Positions 41,706 to 50,910 of a DNA stretch of 55,210 nt are shown here, piece after piece; position 1 is the first letter of the stretch, and each line of letters begins with the position of its first letter. The stretch lies in the NCBI RefSeq assembly GCF_001517975.1, contig NZ_KQ950182.1, forward strand, positions 512,073 through 567,282. The letters are read 5' to 3'. The notes under the pieces are model-generated. The model searched no databases and was not told the DNA's origin. It saw only the letters and a list, made by a program, of their open reading frames with translations. The position numbers were made by a program, and so were the translations under genes. The DNA comes from Thermobifida cellulosilytica TB100. GTDB taxonomy: Bacteria > Actinomycetota > Actinomycetes > Streptosporangiales > Streptosporangiaceae.

Positions 41706-41795
41706 ATCTCCTGGGGCTCCCGGAGTCCAGGGAAGGCGCCCCCGGATGCGGCCCCCGCCGTTACCGGCGAGTAGAGAAGCGGGCTCCCGGTCACC

Positions 41796-41808
41796 TAAGC
41801 TGCTGGTC
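41796..41808 (+). promoter_or_regulatory. -10-like element directly before the aldehyde dehydrogenase gene
   Basis: TAAGCT at 41796-41801 is followed by exactly seven bases and the ATG at 41809, with no Shine-Dalgarno, suggesting a leaderless message. Confidence 0.5.
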
Positions 41809-43386
41809 ATGGAGTCTGTGACGACCACCACAGCCGCGCGTTCCCGTCCCCTGGACGACGGAACCGTCCGCCGGCTGACCCGACACGTGGTGAGCACCTC
41901 CGGCGCCACCACCGTCACCACCGCCCCCTTCACCGGACAGCCCCTCGCCGAACTGCCCCGCTCCTCCGCCGCCGACGTCGCCGAGGCGTTCCGCCGCGCC
42001 CGCGCCGCCCAGCAACAGTGGTCCCAGCAGCCGCCGAGCCGACGCGTCGCCCCCTTCCTCCGCTTCCACGACCTGGTCCTCGACCGGCAGGCCGAGGTCC
42101 TGGACCTCCTGCAATGGGAGACCGGCAAGGCCCGCCGCCACGCCTTCGAAGAGGTCTGCGACGCCGCCCTGGGCACCCTCCACTACGCCCGCCACGCCCC
42201 CCGCCTCCTGCGCAGCCGACGGGTCCCCGGCGCGCTCCCCGCGGCCACCCGGACCGTCGTGAACCGCCAGCCCAAGGGGGTCGTCAGCGTCATCACCCCG
42301 TGGAACTACCCGCTGACGCTGCCCGTAGCCGACGCGGTGCCCGCGCTCCTGGCGGGCAACGCCGTCGTCGCCAAACCCGACACCCAGACCGCGCTCAGCG
42401 CCCTGTGGGCCGTCGACCTGCTGGTCGAGGCGGGACTGCCGCAGGACCTGTGGCTGGTCGTCCTGGGCGACCCCGAGGAGATCGGCGACCCGCTCGTCGA
42501 CGAGGCCGACTACGTGGCCTTCACCGGCTCCTCCGCGACAGGCGCCCGCATCGCCCAGCGCGCCGCCTCCCGGCTCGTCGGCTGCTCCGCGGAGCTCGGC
42601 GGCAAGAACCCGATGATCGTGTGCGCCGACGCCGACCTGGACCGGACCGTCCGCGGCGCGCTGAGCGCCTGCTTCAGCAACTCCGGCCAGTTGTGCATCT
42701 CCATGGAGCGCCTCTACGTGCACGAGTCGGTCCACGACGAGTTCGTGGCGAGGTTCGCCGAGGCGACGCGGAACCTGCGGCTGGGAGCGGGCCTGGACTA
42801 CTCCGCCGACATGGGCTCGCTCACCTACCGCCGCCAGTTCGACCGGGTCGTCGCCCACGTGGAGGACGCCCGGGCCAAGGGCGCCACCGTGCTGGCCGGC
42901 GGCCGCCCCCGCCCCGACCTCGGACCGCTGTTCTACGAACCCACCGTGCTCACCGGCGTCGACGAGTCCATGACCCTCTACGCCGAGGAGACCTTCGGAC
43001 CGGTCGTCTCCGTCTACCGGTTCGCCACGGAGGACGAGGCGGTGGAGCGCGCCAACGACACCCCCTACGGCCTCAACGCCAGCGTGTGGACCCGCGACGT
43101 GGCCCGCGGACGCCGCATCGCCGCGCGCCTGCGGGCCGGAACGGTCAACATCAACGAGGGCTACAGCGCCGCGTTCGCCAGCTACGGCGCGCCCATGGGC
43201 GGCATGAAGCGCTCCGGCCTGGGACGGCGCCACGGCGACGAGGGCCTGCTGCGCTACACCGAGGCGCAGACCGTCGCCAGCCAGCACTTCGTCGGCCTCA
43301 ACGGTCCCCCCGGCATGTCCGCCGAGACCCTGTCCCGGGTGATGACCGCCGGAGCCCGCCTGATGCGGACGCTGCGCATCCGCTGA
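41809..43386 (+). CDS. Aldehyde dehydrogenase, succinate-semialdehyde dehydrogenase (GabD2) type
   Basis: The 525-residue enzyme has the NAD(P)-binding VISVITPWNYPL-like segment (GVVSVITPWNYPLTLPVADA), GSSATGARIA, the general base Glu in ELGGKNPMIV (about 262), the catalytic Cys in NSGQLCISMERLY (about 296) and ETFGPVVSVYRF. The nearest family I recognise is actinobacterial NADP-dependent succinate-semialdehyde dehydrogenase GabD2. The C-terminal 40 residues after the catalytic domain are extra. Confidence 0.88.
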   Translation: MESVTTTTAARSRPLDDGTVRRLTRHVVSTSGATTVTTAPFTGQPLAELPRSSAADVAEAFRRARAAQQQWSQQPPSRRVAPFLRFHDLVLDRQAEVLDLLQWETGKARRHAFEEVCDAALGTLHYARHAPRLLRSRRVPGALPAATRTVVNRQPKGVVSVITPWNYPLTLPVADAVPALLAGNAVVAKPDTQTALSALWAVDLLVEAGLPQDLWLVVLGDPEEIGDPLVDEADYVAFTGSSATGARIAQRAASRLVGCSAELGGKNPMIVCADADLDRTVRGALSACFSNSGQLCISMERLYVHESVHDEFVARFAEATRNLRLGAGLDYSADMGSLTYRRQFDRVVAHVEDARAKGATVLAGGRPRPDLGPLFYEPTVLTGVDESMTLYAEETFGPVVSVYRFATEDEAVERANDTPYGLNASVWTRDVARGRRIAARLRAGTVNINEGYSAAFASYGAPMGGMKRSGLGRRHGDEGLLRYTEAQTVASQHFVGLNGPPGMSAETLSRVMTAGARLMRTLRIR

Positions 43387-43562
43387 CCGCCCTCCCGCGT
43401 GACCTTCTGCACACCGCGGCCGACCACGACGCGGCGCAGGGGCAGGATCAGGCCCGCGGACGCCTCCGCGGGCCCCCGCCCCCGCCCCGCGTCGCCGCAG
43501 CACGTCCCGGCAGCGCACTAGACTGGCGGTGATCCCGTCTCCTGTTGCTGGAAGGCCGTTAC

Positions 43563-45149
43563 GTGTCCGTTGCCGGTGCTCCCGACAGCACGTTCGACAC
43601 CGTTCTCGTCGTGGACTTCGGCGCGCAGTACGCGCAGTTGATCGCGCGCCGAGTGCGCGAGTGCCACGTCTACAGCGAGATCGTGCCCTCGACCATGCCG
43701 GTCGAGGAGATGCTCGCCAAGAAGCCCCGGGCCATCATCCTGTCCGGAGGCCCCGCCTCGGTGTACGCCGACGGAGCACCGCAGGCGCCCGAAGGCCTGT
43801 TCGAGACCGGGGTGCCCACCCTCGGGATCTGCTACGGCTTCCAGGTCATGGCGCAGGCCCTCGGCGGCGCCGTCGAGCGGACCGGCCGTTCGGAGTACGG
43901 GCGCACCGAGTTCGAGGCGTCCACCGACAGCCTCCTGTTCCGCACCCTGCCCCAGCAGCAGACGGTGTGGATGTCGCACGGCGACGCCGTGTCCCGGGCC
44001 CCCGAGGGCTTCCGGATCACCGGCCGCACCGCGGGAGCGCCCGTGGCCGCGATGGAGGCCCCCGAACGCGGGCTCTTCGGCGTCCAGTTCCACCCCGAGG
44101 TGCTGCACACCGAGCACGGCCAGGCCGTGCTGCGGCACTTCCTCTACGAGGGCGCGGGCTGCCGCCCCACCTGGACGATGGTCAACATCGTCGAGGAGCA
44201 GGTCGAACGCATCCGCGCCCAGATCGGCACCAAGCGGGTCATCTGCGGGCTGAGCGGCGGCGTCGACTCCGCGGTGGCCGGGGCGCTCGTGCAGAAGGCC
44301 GTCGGCGACCAACTGACCTGCGTCTTCGTCGACCACGGGCTGCTGCGCAAGGGCGAGGCCGAGCAGGTCGAGAAGGACTTCGTCGCCGCCACCGGCGCCA
44401 CCCTCAAGGTCGTCGACGCCCAGGAGCGGTTCCTGAAGGCGCTGGCCGGGGTCACCGACCCCGAGACCAAGCGCAAGATCATCGGCCGCGAGTTCATCCG
44501 CGTCTTCGAACAGGCGGCCCGCGAGGTCGTCGCCGAGGCCGGGGACGGCGACGAGGCGGTGGAGTTCCTGGTCCAGGGCACCCTCTACCCCGACGTGGTG
44601 GAGTCCGGCGGCGGTACCGGCACCGCCAACATCAAGTCGCACCACAACGTCGGCGGCCTCCCCGACGACCTCCAGTTCACCCTGGTGGAGCCGCTGCGGG
44701 AACTGTTCAAGGACGAGGTCCGCAAGGTCGGCGAGGAGCTGGGCCTGCCCGCCGAGATGGTCTGGCGGCAGCCGTTCCCCGGCCCCGGCCTGGCCATCCG
44801 CATCATCGGCGAGGTCACCGCCGAGCGGCTGGCGATCCTGCGTGAGGCCGACGCCATCGCCCGCGAGGAGCTCACCCGCGCCGGACTCGACCGCGACATC
44901 TGGCAGTGCCCCGTCGTGCTGCTGGCGGACGTGCGCTCGGTGGGCGTGCAGGGCGACGGCCGCACCTACGGCCACCCGGTGGTGCTGCGCCCGGTCACCA
45001 GCGAGGACGCCATGACCGCCGACTGGGCGCGCCTTCCCTACGAGGTGCTCGCCACCATCTCCAACCGCATCACCAACGAGGTGCGCGAGATCAATCGCGT
45101 CACCCTCGACATCACCAGCAAGCCTCCGGGCACCATCGAGTGGGAGTGA
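43563..45149 (+). CDS. guaA: GMP synthase (glutamine-hydrolysing)
   Basis: Aminates XMP to GMP. The 528-residue product has a class I glutaminase domain ([17 protein letters not shown], the nucleophile Cys in [11 protein letters not shown] near residue 90, FHPEVLHTE) and an ATP pyrophosphatase domain ([15 protein letters not shown] near residue 229), with the dimerisation domain ending [16 protein letters not shown] lies seven bases before the GTG at 43563; a TTG at 43545 would add six residues. TAGACT near 43519 may be the promoter. Confidence 0.97.
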   Translation: MSVAGAPDSTFDTVLVVDFGAQYAQLIARRVRECHVYSEIVPSTMPVEEMLAKKPRAIILSGGPASVYADGAPQAPEGLFETGVPTLGICYGFQVMAQALGGAVERTGRSEYGRTEFEASTDSLLFRTLPQQQTVWMSHGDAVSRAPEGFRITGRTAGAPVAAMEAPERGLFGVQFHPEVLHTEHGQAVLRHFLYEGAGCRPTWTMVNIVEEQVERIRAQIGTKRVICGLSGGVDSAVAGALVQKAVGDQLTCVFVDHGLLRKGEAEQVEKDFVAATGATLKVVDAQERFLKALAGVTDPETKRKIIGREFIRVFEQAAREVVAEAGDGDEAVEFLVQGTLYPDVVESGGGTGTANIKSHHNVGGLPDDLQFTLVEPLRELFKDEVRKVGEELGLPAEMVWRQPFPGPGLAIRIIGEVTAERLAILREADAIAREELTRAGLDRDIWQCPVVLLADVRSVGVQGDGRTYGHPVVLRPVTSEDAMTADWARLPYEVLATISNRITNEVREINRVTLDITSKPPGTIEWE

Positions 45150-45156
45150 CCTCCCG

Positions 45157-45197
45157 GCACGGGTGAGGGCCGCCCCACGGGCGGCCCTCACCCGTGC
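45157..45197. terminator. Strong hairpin after guaA
   Basis: GCACGGGTGAGGGCCGCCC (45157-45175) and its exact complement (45179-45197) form a 19-bp stem with a three-base loop. It lies between guaA and the converging membrane protein gene and can act on both. Confidence 0.85.
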
Positions 45198-45228
45198 GCG
45201 GACCCGGCCGCCGGGTCCGCGCGTCCGG

Positions 45229-46167
45229 TCAGCCCACCGCGTCCTCGTAGTCCGCGCGGCTGTACGTCTCATACCGTGCGTCGTCGCCGACCTGGCACGT
45301 CACCTCGAGGAAGTCGTCGTTTCCGCCCAGCAGCGTGACGGTCAGGAAGTCGGCGTCGGGAGCGGTCACCGGGGACAGCAGGTAGATCAGGGACGACTCG
45401 GCGCTGTAGTCGTCCGGGTCGTGGTTGCGGATCTGGAAGGGCTCGGCGGGGAACGCCTCCCAGTCGGCCAGCGGGCAGGCGCGCTCCATCAGCGCCCGGG
45501 TGTTCTCCGTGACCAGCGCCTCCGCCGGTTCGTTGCAGTAGTCGAACTCCGGAGAGCACTCGCCCGCCCGGTTCAGGGTGGGCGCGCGGCCGTCGGTCCG
45601 CCCGGGCTCCAGGCCGCCGGGGCGCACCCCGAAGTCCTCCCGCAGCGCCCGGGTGTCCCACACCTGCACGAACGGGTCGTCGTAGCCGGACAGCACCACG
45701 GCCACCTGGTCGTAGGCCCCGGGCACGGTGCTCCAGACGGTCCGGGCCACCTCGGCCGACTCCTCCCGCAGCGTGCCGGGGCCGCCGAAGTCGTAGAGGT
45801 ACAGCGAGACGTACACGGTGCGCGCGCCGTCGGACTCGACGACCCCGAGGAACGGGTCCTGGTTGTAGTCCGCCGCTATGACGCCGTGCACCGCGGCGAG
45901 GTCGCTGATCCGGGTGGGGCGCGACCCGAAGACGAGGACCAGGGCCACCGCGAGCACCACCAGCGCCGCACCGCCCGCGACGAGGCCGACGACCAGCCCG
46001 GTGCGGCGGCGCTGCGGGGGCGGCGGGCCCAGACCCGCGGGACCGTACGGCGGGGGCGGTGGCAGGTTCGGGGGACCGCCCTGGTACGGACCGCCCGCCC
46101 ACGGGGGCTGCCCCGGCGGAGGACCGTGCTGCGGACCACCCCCGTAGGGGCTGTGCTGCGGATCCAC
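45229..46167 (-). CDS. Membrane-anchored protein with Pro-rich N-terminus, function unknown
   Basis: The 312-residue protein begins with a Pro/Gly/Gln-rich cytoplasmic stretch (MDPQHSPYGGGPQHGPPPGQ and on), basic RRR, one membrane helix (about residues 57-79, TGLVVGLVAGGAALVVLAVALVLVF) and an extracellular domain of about 230 residues with several Cys (CSPEFDYCN, ACPLADWE, VTCQVGDD). No family is recognised. GGAG lies upstream of the chosen GTG; an earlier ATG adds six residues. Confidence 0.75.
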   Translation of the reverse strand: MDPQHSPYGGGPQHGPPPGQPPWAGGPYQGGPPNLPPPPPYGPAGLGPPPPQRRRTGLVVGLVAGGAALVVLAVALVLVFGSRPTRISDLAAVHGVIAADYNQDPFLGVVESDGARTVYVSLYLYDFGGPGTLREESAEVARTVWSTVPGAYDQVAVVLSGYDDPFVQVWDTRALREDFGVRPGGLEPGRTDGRAPTLNRAGECSPEFDYCNEPAEALVTENTRALMERACPLADWEAFPAEPFQIRNHDPDDYSAESSLIYLLSPVTAPDADFLTVTLLGGNDDFLEVTCQVGDDARYETYSRADYEDAVG

Positions 46168-46357
46168 GCGGCAACTCCAAAACAACAGTAACGACGGGGA
46201 AGGGACGACCCCGGCTCCGAAGCCGGCTGTACAGCGGATGGTTCCCCATCCGGAAAGGCGGAACCGGCCGTACGGCCGGATTCTCGCCGAACCGAGGCGG
46301 TACGGTGACCGTCCCGCGGCCCCGGCGGAAGGCCGCGCCCGGCAGCCGCCGGACCTC

Positions 46358-47209
46358 TCACGCTCCCGCCGCGGCGATCAGCGCCCGGCCGGCCAGGATC
46401 CGGGCCAGGCCGCGCCGGTGCTCCGCGTCGTCGACGGTCCGGCCGCCCTGCGCCGCGTCCGCCTCGACGGCCCGCGCCGCCGTGCGCATCAGGGAGGCCC
46501 GCACGGGCAGCCCCGCGCATGCGGCCTCCACCGACGGAGCCCGCAACGGGGTCGGGGCCAGATTGCCCAGGACCACCCGCGCCGCGGCCAGGCGGCCGTC
46601 CTCCGGGCGCACCCCGGCGACCGCCGCCGTGAGCGCCCACGACCGTCCCGCCGGGGAGAACCGCTCGTAGTGGAACGACCAGCCGGGCCACTTGGGCACG
46701 CGGACCCCGGTCAGCACCTCGTTCGGCCCCATCGCGGTGGCCCCCTCGCCCACGAAGAACTGCGACGCCGGAACCCCGCGCTCCCCGTCGGGGCCCGTGA
46801 CCCGGCACTCCGCGCCCAGGGCCACCACCGCCACGGGAAGGTCCCCGGCCGGGGCGGCGTACGACAGCGCCCCGCCCACGGTGCCGCGGCGCCGCACCGC
46901 GGGATCGGCGACCGCCTCCGCCGCCCGCGCCAGCAGCGGACAGTGCACACGCACCAGCGGATCGCACGCCACCTCGTGGTGGGTGGTCAACGCGCCGACC
47001 CACAGCGCGTCCCCCTCGTCGCGCACCCCGCGCAGCTCCGCCACACCGCCCAGGTCCACCAGCACGTCCGCGAAGACCCGGTGCGACCGCAGCAGCGGCA
47101 GCAGGCTCTGGCCGCCCGCCAGCACCCGCCCTTCCAGGCTGGCGGTCAGCGCCTCGACCGCCTCGGCGACGCTGCGCACCCGTACGTACTCGAATCTCGG
47201 CGGAAACAC
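46358..47209 (-). CDS. FAD-binding subunit of a molybdenum hydroxylase (CoxM/XdhB-like)
   Basis: The 283-residue protein matches the medium subunit of xanthine/CO dehydrogenases: VLAGGQSLLPLL, the second FAD motif RRRGTVGGALSYAAPAGDLPVA, and a C-terminal helical domain. It passes electrons from the Fe-S subunit to an acceptor through FAD. GAGAGGGG precedes the GTG. It lies 20 bases after the Fe-S gene. No molybdopterin-binding large subunit is present on either side. Confidence 0.88.
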   Translation of the reverse strand: MFPPRFEYVRVRSVAEAVEALTASLEGRVLAGGQSLLPLLRSHRVFADVLVDLGGVAELRGVRDEGDALWVGALTTHHEVACDPLVRVHCPLLARAAEAVADPAVRRRGTVGGALSYAAPAGDLPVAVVALGAECRVTGPDGERGVPASQFFVGEGATAMGPNEVLTGVRVPKWPGWSFHYERFSPAGRSWALTAAVAGVRPEDGRLAAARVVLGNLAPTPLRAPSVEAACAGLPVRASLMRTAARAVEADAAQGGRTVDDAEHRRGLARILAGRALIAAAGA

Positions 47210-47229
47210 GATGCCCCCTCTCGCCCGGC

Positions 47230-47721
47230 TCACCCGGCCGTCCGCGTGCCCAGCGCCTCCAGCACGTCCGCCGCCTCGCGGACCGCCCGCACGACGTCCG
47301 CCTCGTCGCCGCAGGGACACCGGACACCCGCCAGCCTCGCCCGGATCTCCTGCTCGGAGAGCACGGCCTCCTGGTCCCGCAGCAGGTCCACCGCTGCCAC
47401 CGTCAGTCCCGGCAGGCACTGCGCGCACCGCCGGACGTAGCGCCGGAACGTCCGCGCCAGACAGCGCACCGCGTCGTCGTCCGCCAGCCCCCGGACGGTG
47501 GTGACCTCGCACCCGTCCGCCTGCACTGCCAGCATCAGACAGCTCTTGACGGCCACCCCGTCCACCAGCACGATGCAGCCGCCGCACTCCGCCGCCTCGC
47601 ACCCCAGGGGGAGGCCGCCGGACACCCGGTCGTGCAGGTAGTGGGTGAGCGGCAGGCACGCCTCCACCTCGTCGTCGTGGCGGACGCCGTCGACGGTGAC
47701 GGCGACACCGATCCCAGGCAC
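47230..47721 (-). CDS. [2Fe-2S] subunit of a molybdenum hydroxylase (CoxS/XdhC-type), atypical
   Basis: The 163-residue protein has the plant-ferredoxin-like motif LGCEAAECGGCIVLVDGVAVKSC and a second cluster region with CAQCLPGLTVAAVDLL and RCPCGDEADVV. All eight cluster cysteines seem present, but the usual QCGFCTPG and LCRCTGY are altered to CAQCLPG and CPCGD. GGGGAAGGGG supports the GTG at 47721. A GTG at 47760, preceded by a TACAGA hexamer seven bases away, would give 176 residues if leaderless. Confidence 0.82.
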   Translation of the reverse strand: MPGIGVAVTVDGVRHDDEVEACLPLTHYLHDRVSGGLPLGCEAAECGGCIVLVDGVAVKSCLMLAVQADGCEVTTVRGLADDDAVRCLARTFRRYVRRCAQCLPGLTVAAVDLLRDQEAVLSEQEIRARLAGVRCPCGDEADVVRAVREAADVLEALGTRTAG

Positions 47722-47921
47722 CGAACCCCTTCCCCGCTGCGCCGACGGACCCGCGTTCACCTGCGGATCTGTACGTGCGTCGGCGTGCTCGTCACGGTGC
47801 CCCCGACCCTAGACGACCCGGGTGCGCCGACCGCTTGGAGCGGAGCGGGCACAGGGTCTCTTTCCCCCGCCGCGGCGGAAACTTTGCCGAGTCGGGCGTT
47901 AGTCCGGGGGAGTCCCGCAGG

Positions 47922-48128
47922 TCAGGGGGAGTGCCGCTTGGACCGGTCCCGGGAGCGCACCAGCGCGCGCACCACCCCGACCAGCCCCAGCCCGAGGGCG
48001 AGCACCGGCAGCACCCACAGCACGTTGAACTCCCACGACGTGGTGCCGCTGACCACGAACGCCAGCCCCAGCAGCACGAACAGCAGGCCCGCGACCAGCG
48101 AGGCCCAGTCGGCGCTACGCCGCGACAT
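47922..48128 (-). CDS. Small membrane protein, 68 residues
   Basis: Two hydrophobic helices (ASLVAGLLFVLLGLAFVVSG and NVLWVLPVLALGLGLVGVVRAL) with a basic tail RSRDRSKRHSP. The start has GGAGG upstream and lies within the end of the PspC gene (14-base overlap), so the two are coupled. It is probably an accessory membrane component of the PspC module. Confidence 0.7.
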   Translation of the reverse strand: MSRRSADWASLVAGLLFVLLGLAFVVSGTTSWEFNVLWVLPVLALGLGLVGVVRALVRSRDRSKRHSP

Positions 48129-49467
48129 GCCGCACCTCCACATCTCCCGCACAGGAATCCAGCACGAGGTTCAGCGTCGGCGGCTCCGCTGCCGACTCCT
48201 CCTCCGCCTCGTCCGCGTCGGGGGCCGACTCCGGCTCCACGACGCCGCGCACGTCCAGGCCGAACCCCAGAAGGTCCCGCTCCCCGAACGAGAGCCGACC
48301 GAACCCGGACCGGCCCCGGACGGTGATCCGCACCGATTCGGGGACCAGGACGTCCAGCGATCCCAGGCCGACCTCCGCGCGCACCGTCACCTCCTGGCCC
48401 GGTTCCAGTGCAAGCCCGGTCAGGTCCAGATCTGCCCGGCCCGCGGTCAGCTCGAACGGCTCCTGCGCCTCGGAGACGGTCTCCGGACGCCACACCACCT
48501 CGCCGAACCGCAGTTGGGTCAGGTCCGTCGCCGTCGCGGCCACGGCCAGCACCGTCACCAGCGAGGCGACCGGGACCAGGCCGCGCGGGTTGCCCACCCA
48601 GGTGCCGACGACGAGCGCCGCCCCGCACAGCGCGACGAGCCCGCCCAGGTAGACCGGGGCGGCCTCCGGGCCGAGCAGGGCACCGGCCGACACCCCGCCG
48701 GAGAGCGCGAACACCGCCCCGGTCAGCACCAGTGCGGCGCCGACCGTGAAGCCGAGCAGGCCCACCCCCCGGTCCCGGGAGCGCTTCGCCGCGCCGCCGC
48801 CCGGGCGGCCCTCCTCGTCGTCGCCCTCCTCAGCGGGGCTGTAAGCGCCGTGCAGACCGGCCTGCTCGACGGCCTGCCGCGCCACCACCGCCAGGTCGAT
48901 CGGCCCGCTCGGCGCCGCGGCCCAGGGCTGCGCCGGGTTGTAGTAGGCGGCGTCGGGCGCAGGGTCGGGGGCGCTCGGCGGCGGTTCCCGCCGCCGCAGC
49001 CACTCCGGAAGCTGTTGGACGACCCGGTGCAGGTCCACGCCGCGGTTGTGCGCGACCAGCCCGGCCAGTACCAGCGGGACCGCCAGCACCAGTGTGGTCC
49101 AGCCGAACCCGCCGACCAGGTTGCACAGCGTGCCCAGGGCCAGTCCCGCGCCGAGCAGCGCCAGCACGGCCTCGCCGCCCAGCCGCCGGTTCAGCAGTTG
49201 TTCGAGCACTGCGGGGCCGCCGCGTGGGTCGCGCATCAGCAGCCATGCAAAGGCGTACAGCACCACCCCGGTGCCCGCCCCCAGCGCGGTCACCCCGAAC
49301 GCGCAGCGCCACACCACCGGGTCAATCCCGGTGTGGCGGCCCAGTCCCGCGGCCACACCGGCGACCACGCCGCCGACGTCGTCCCGGTACACGCCGTCCC
49401 CGGCGGCGCCGACCGCCGCGGGGGACTCCTGCGCCTCCGCCCCACTCCTCGGCTCGCCATCCACCAT
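48115..49467 (-). CDS. PspC-domain membrane protein with C-terminal beta-rich (toastrack/LiaF-like) domain
   Basis: The 450-residue protein has an N-terminal PspC domain (about residues 25-80, VYRDDVGGVVAGVAAGLGRH, then the helix ending AFAWLLM), two more helices, an acidic Pro-rich linker (about 165-230), four helices (about 235-325) and a C-terminal beta-strand domain (GLGSLDVLVPESVRITVRGR, GFGRLSFGE) like LiaF or toastrack domains. Such proteins sense cell-envelope stress. It diverges from a PspC-domain histidine kinase and its response regulator, forming a three-part system. Confidence 0.85.
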   Translation of the reverse strand: MVDGEPRSGAEAQESPAAVGAAGDGVYRDDVGGVVAGVAAGLGRHTGIDPVVWRCAFGVTALGAGTGVVLYAFAWLLMRDPRGGPAVLEQLLNRRLGGEAVLALLGAGLALGTLCNLVGGFGWTTLVLAVPLVLAGLVAHNRGVDLHRVVQQLPEWLRRREPPPSAPDPAPDAAYYNPAQPWAAAPSGPIDLAVVARQAVEQAGLHGAYSPAEEGDDEEGRPGGGAAKRSRDRGVGLLGFTVGAALVLTGAVFALSGGVSAGALLGPEAAPVYLGGLVALCGAALVVGTWVGNPRGLVPVASLVTVLAVAATATDLTQLRFGEVVWRPETVSEAQEPFELTAGRADLDLTGLALEPGQEVTVRAEVGLGSLDVLVPESVRITVRGRSGFGRLSFGERDLLGFGLDVRGVVEPESAPDADEAEEESAAEPPTLNLVLDSCAGDVEVRHVAA

Positions 49468-49623
49468 GGGTCCATGGTCCCCTCTCGGGGATCCCAGTTC
49501 CCATCAGGGAGTTCCCTGACCCCACCCTGAACCCGGGTCCCGCAGGTCCCGGGCCCCACCCCGATGCGGGCTCCCTCTGCCGGGCGGCATCCTGGGAGGG
49601 AAACCGACGAATGCGAGGAGACG

Positions 49624-50832
49624 GTGACCGCGACGCGAGAAGAGACACCGCGGCTGTACCGGAGACGCGACGACCGGCTGCTGGGCGGGGTCTGCTCCGG
49701 CCTGGCCCGCCACCTCGGCATCGATCCGGTCGTGGCCCGCCTGGCGCTGCTCGCCCTGGCCGTCGGAGGCGTCGGCCTCGCCGTCTACATCGCCCTGATG
49801 CTCGTCGTCCCGGTCGAACCGGAGACCGGGGAGGGGGCCTTCCCCACCGGAGAGGAGAGCGTCCGTCGCAAGGGCCGCGACATCAGCCAGATGCTGGCCT
49901 ACGTCGCGCTGGCCACCGGGTTGGGACTGCTCTTCCTGCTCTTCGGCGGGGTCCTCGACCCGCTGCTGTGGTTCCTGGTCTTCGGGGCGCTCGGCGGGAC
50001 CATCCTGTGGCAGCAGGCCAACCCGGCCGAACGCGACGAGTGGGTCGCCTCCACCGCCCTGCGCGGCAAGGCGTGGCTCCGCACCGGGGTGGGCATCCTG
50101 CTCGTCATCGTCGGCGTCATCGGCTTCCTCGCCTTCCAGCAGCAGCTCCACGAGGCGCGCGCGGGCCTCACCTTCGCCCTCACCCTGCTGGCGGGGATCG
50201 CGCTGATCGTGGCCCCCTGGATCGTCGGCCTGGTGCGGGAGCGGGACCGGGAGCGCCGCGAACGCATCCGCAACCAGGAGCGCGCCGAACTGGCCGCGCA
50301 CATCCACGACTCCGTGCTGCACACCCTCACCCTCATCCAGCGCCGCGCCGACGACCCCCGCGAGGTCCAGCGCCTGGCCCGCGTCCAGGAGCGCGCCCTG
50401 CGCAGTTGGCTCTACCAGCGCCGCACCGATACCGAGACCACCGTCTCGCCCGCCCTGGAGCGGGTGGCCGCCGAGGTGGAGGAGACCCACGGCGTGCCCA
50501 TCGAGGTGGTCAGCGTGGGGGACTGCCCCCTCGACGAAGGACTGCACGCCACCCTGCAAGCAGCCCGGGAGGCCATGGTCAACGCCGCCAAGTACGCGGG
50601 GGCGGACACGATCTCGGTGTTCTGCGAGGTCGAACCCGAGGAGGTGCTCGTCTTCGTCCGCGACCGCGGCGCCGGGTTCGACCTGAACGCCGTTCCGGCC
50701 GACCGGATGGGCGTGCGCGGCTCGATCATCGGCCGCATGGAACGCCACGGCGGGCAGGCCCGGATCCGCACCGCCCCCGGGGAGGGCACCGAGGTCCAGT
50801 TGCGCATGCCCCGCAGTCCCGCCGCCCGCTAG
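49624..50832 (+). CDS. PspC-domain sensor histidine kinase
   Basis: The 402-residue kinase opens with a PspC domain (about residues 8-65: RLYRRRDDRLLGGVCSGLARHLGIDPVVARL), followed by several membrane helices to about residue 205. The HisKA_3-type phosphoacceptor lies in LAAHIHDSVLHTLTLI near residue 228, and the ATPase domain has the N-box REAMVNAAKYAG and the RDRGAGFDL glycine box. GAGGAGAC precedes the GTG at 49624. The response regulator follows after 78 bases. Confidence 0.92.
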   Translation: MTATREETPRLYRRRDDRLLGGVCSGLARHLGIDPVVARLALLALAVGGVGLAVYIALMLVVPVEPETGEGAFPTGEESVRRKGRDISQMLAYVALATGLGLLFLLFGGVLDPLLWFLVFGALGGTILWQQANPAERDEWVASTALRGKAWLRTGVGILLVIVGVIGFLAFQQQLHEARAGLTFALTLLAGIALIVAPWIVGLVRERDRERRERIRNQERAELAAHIHDSVLHTLTLIQRRADDPREVQRLARVQERALRSWLYQRRTDTETTVSPALERVAAEVEETHGVPIEVVSVGDCPLDEGLHATLQAAREAMVNAAKYAGADTISVFCEVEPEEVLVFVRDRGAGFDLNAVPADRMGVRGSIIGRMERHGGQARIRTAPGEGTEVQLRMPRSPAAR

Positions 50833-50897
50833 CCGTCCCGGGCCGGTCGGCTCCGTCCGATGCCGGACGCCGGGTTCCCCGGGACGGAGGGGGCGGG

Positions 50898-50910
50898 TAG
50901 AGTCCACGGC
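50898..50910 (+). promoter_or_regulatory. -10-like element directly before the response regulator gene
   Basis: TAGAGT at 50898-50903 plus seven bases leads straight to the GTG at 50911. The regulator may be transcribed alone as a leaderless message besides read-through from the kinase gene. Confidence 0.5.
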
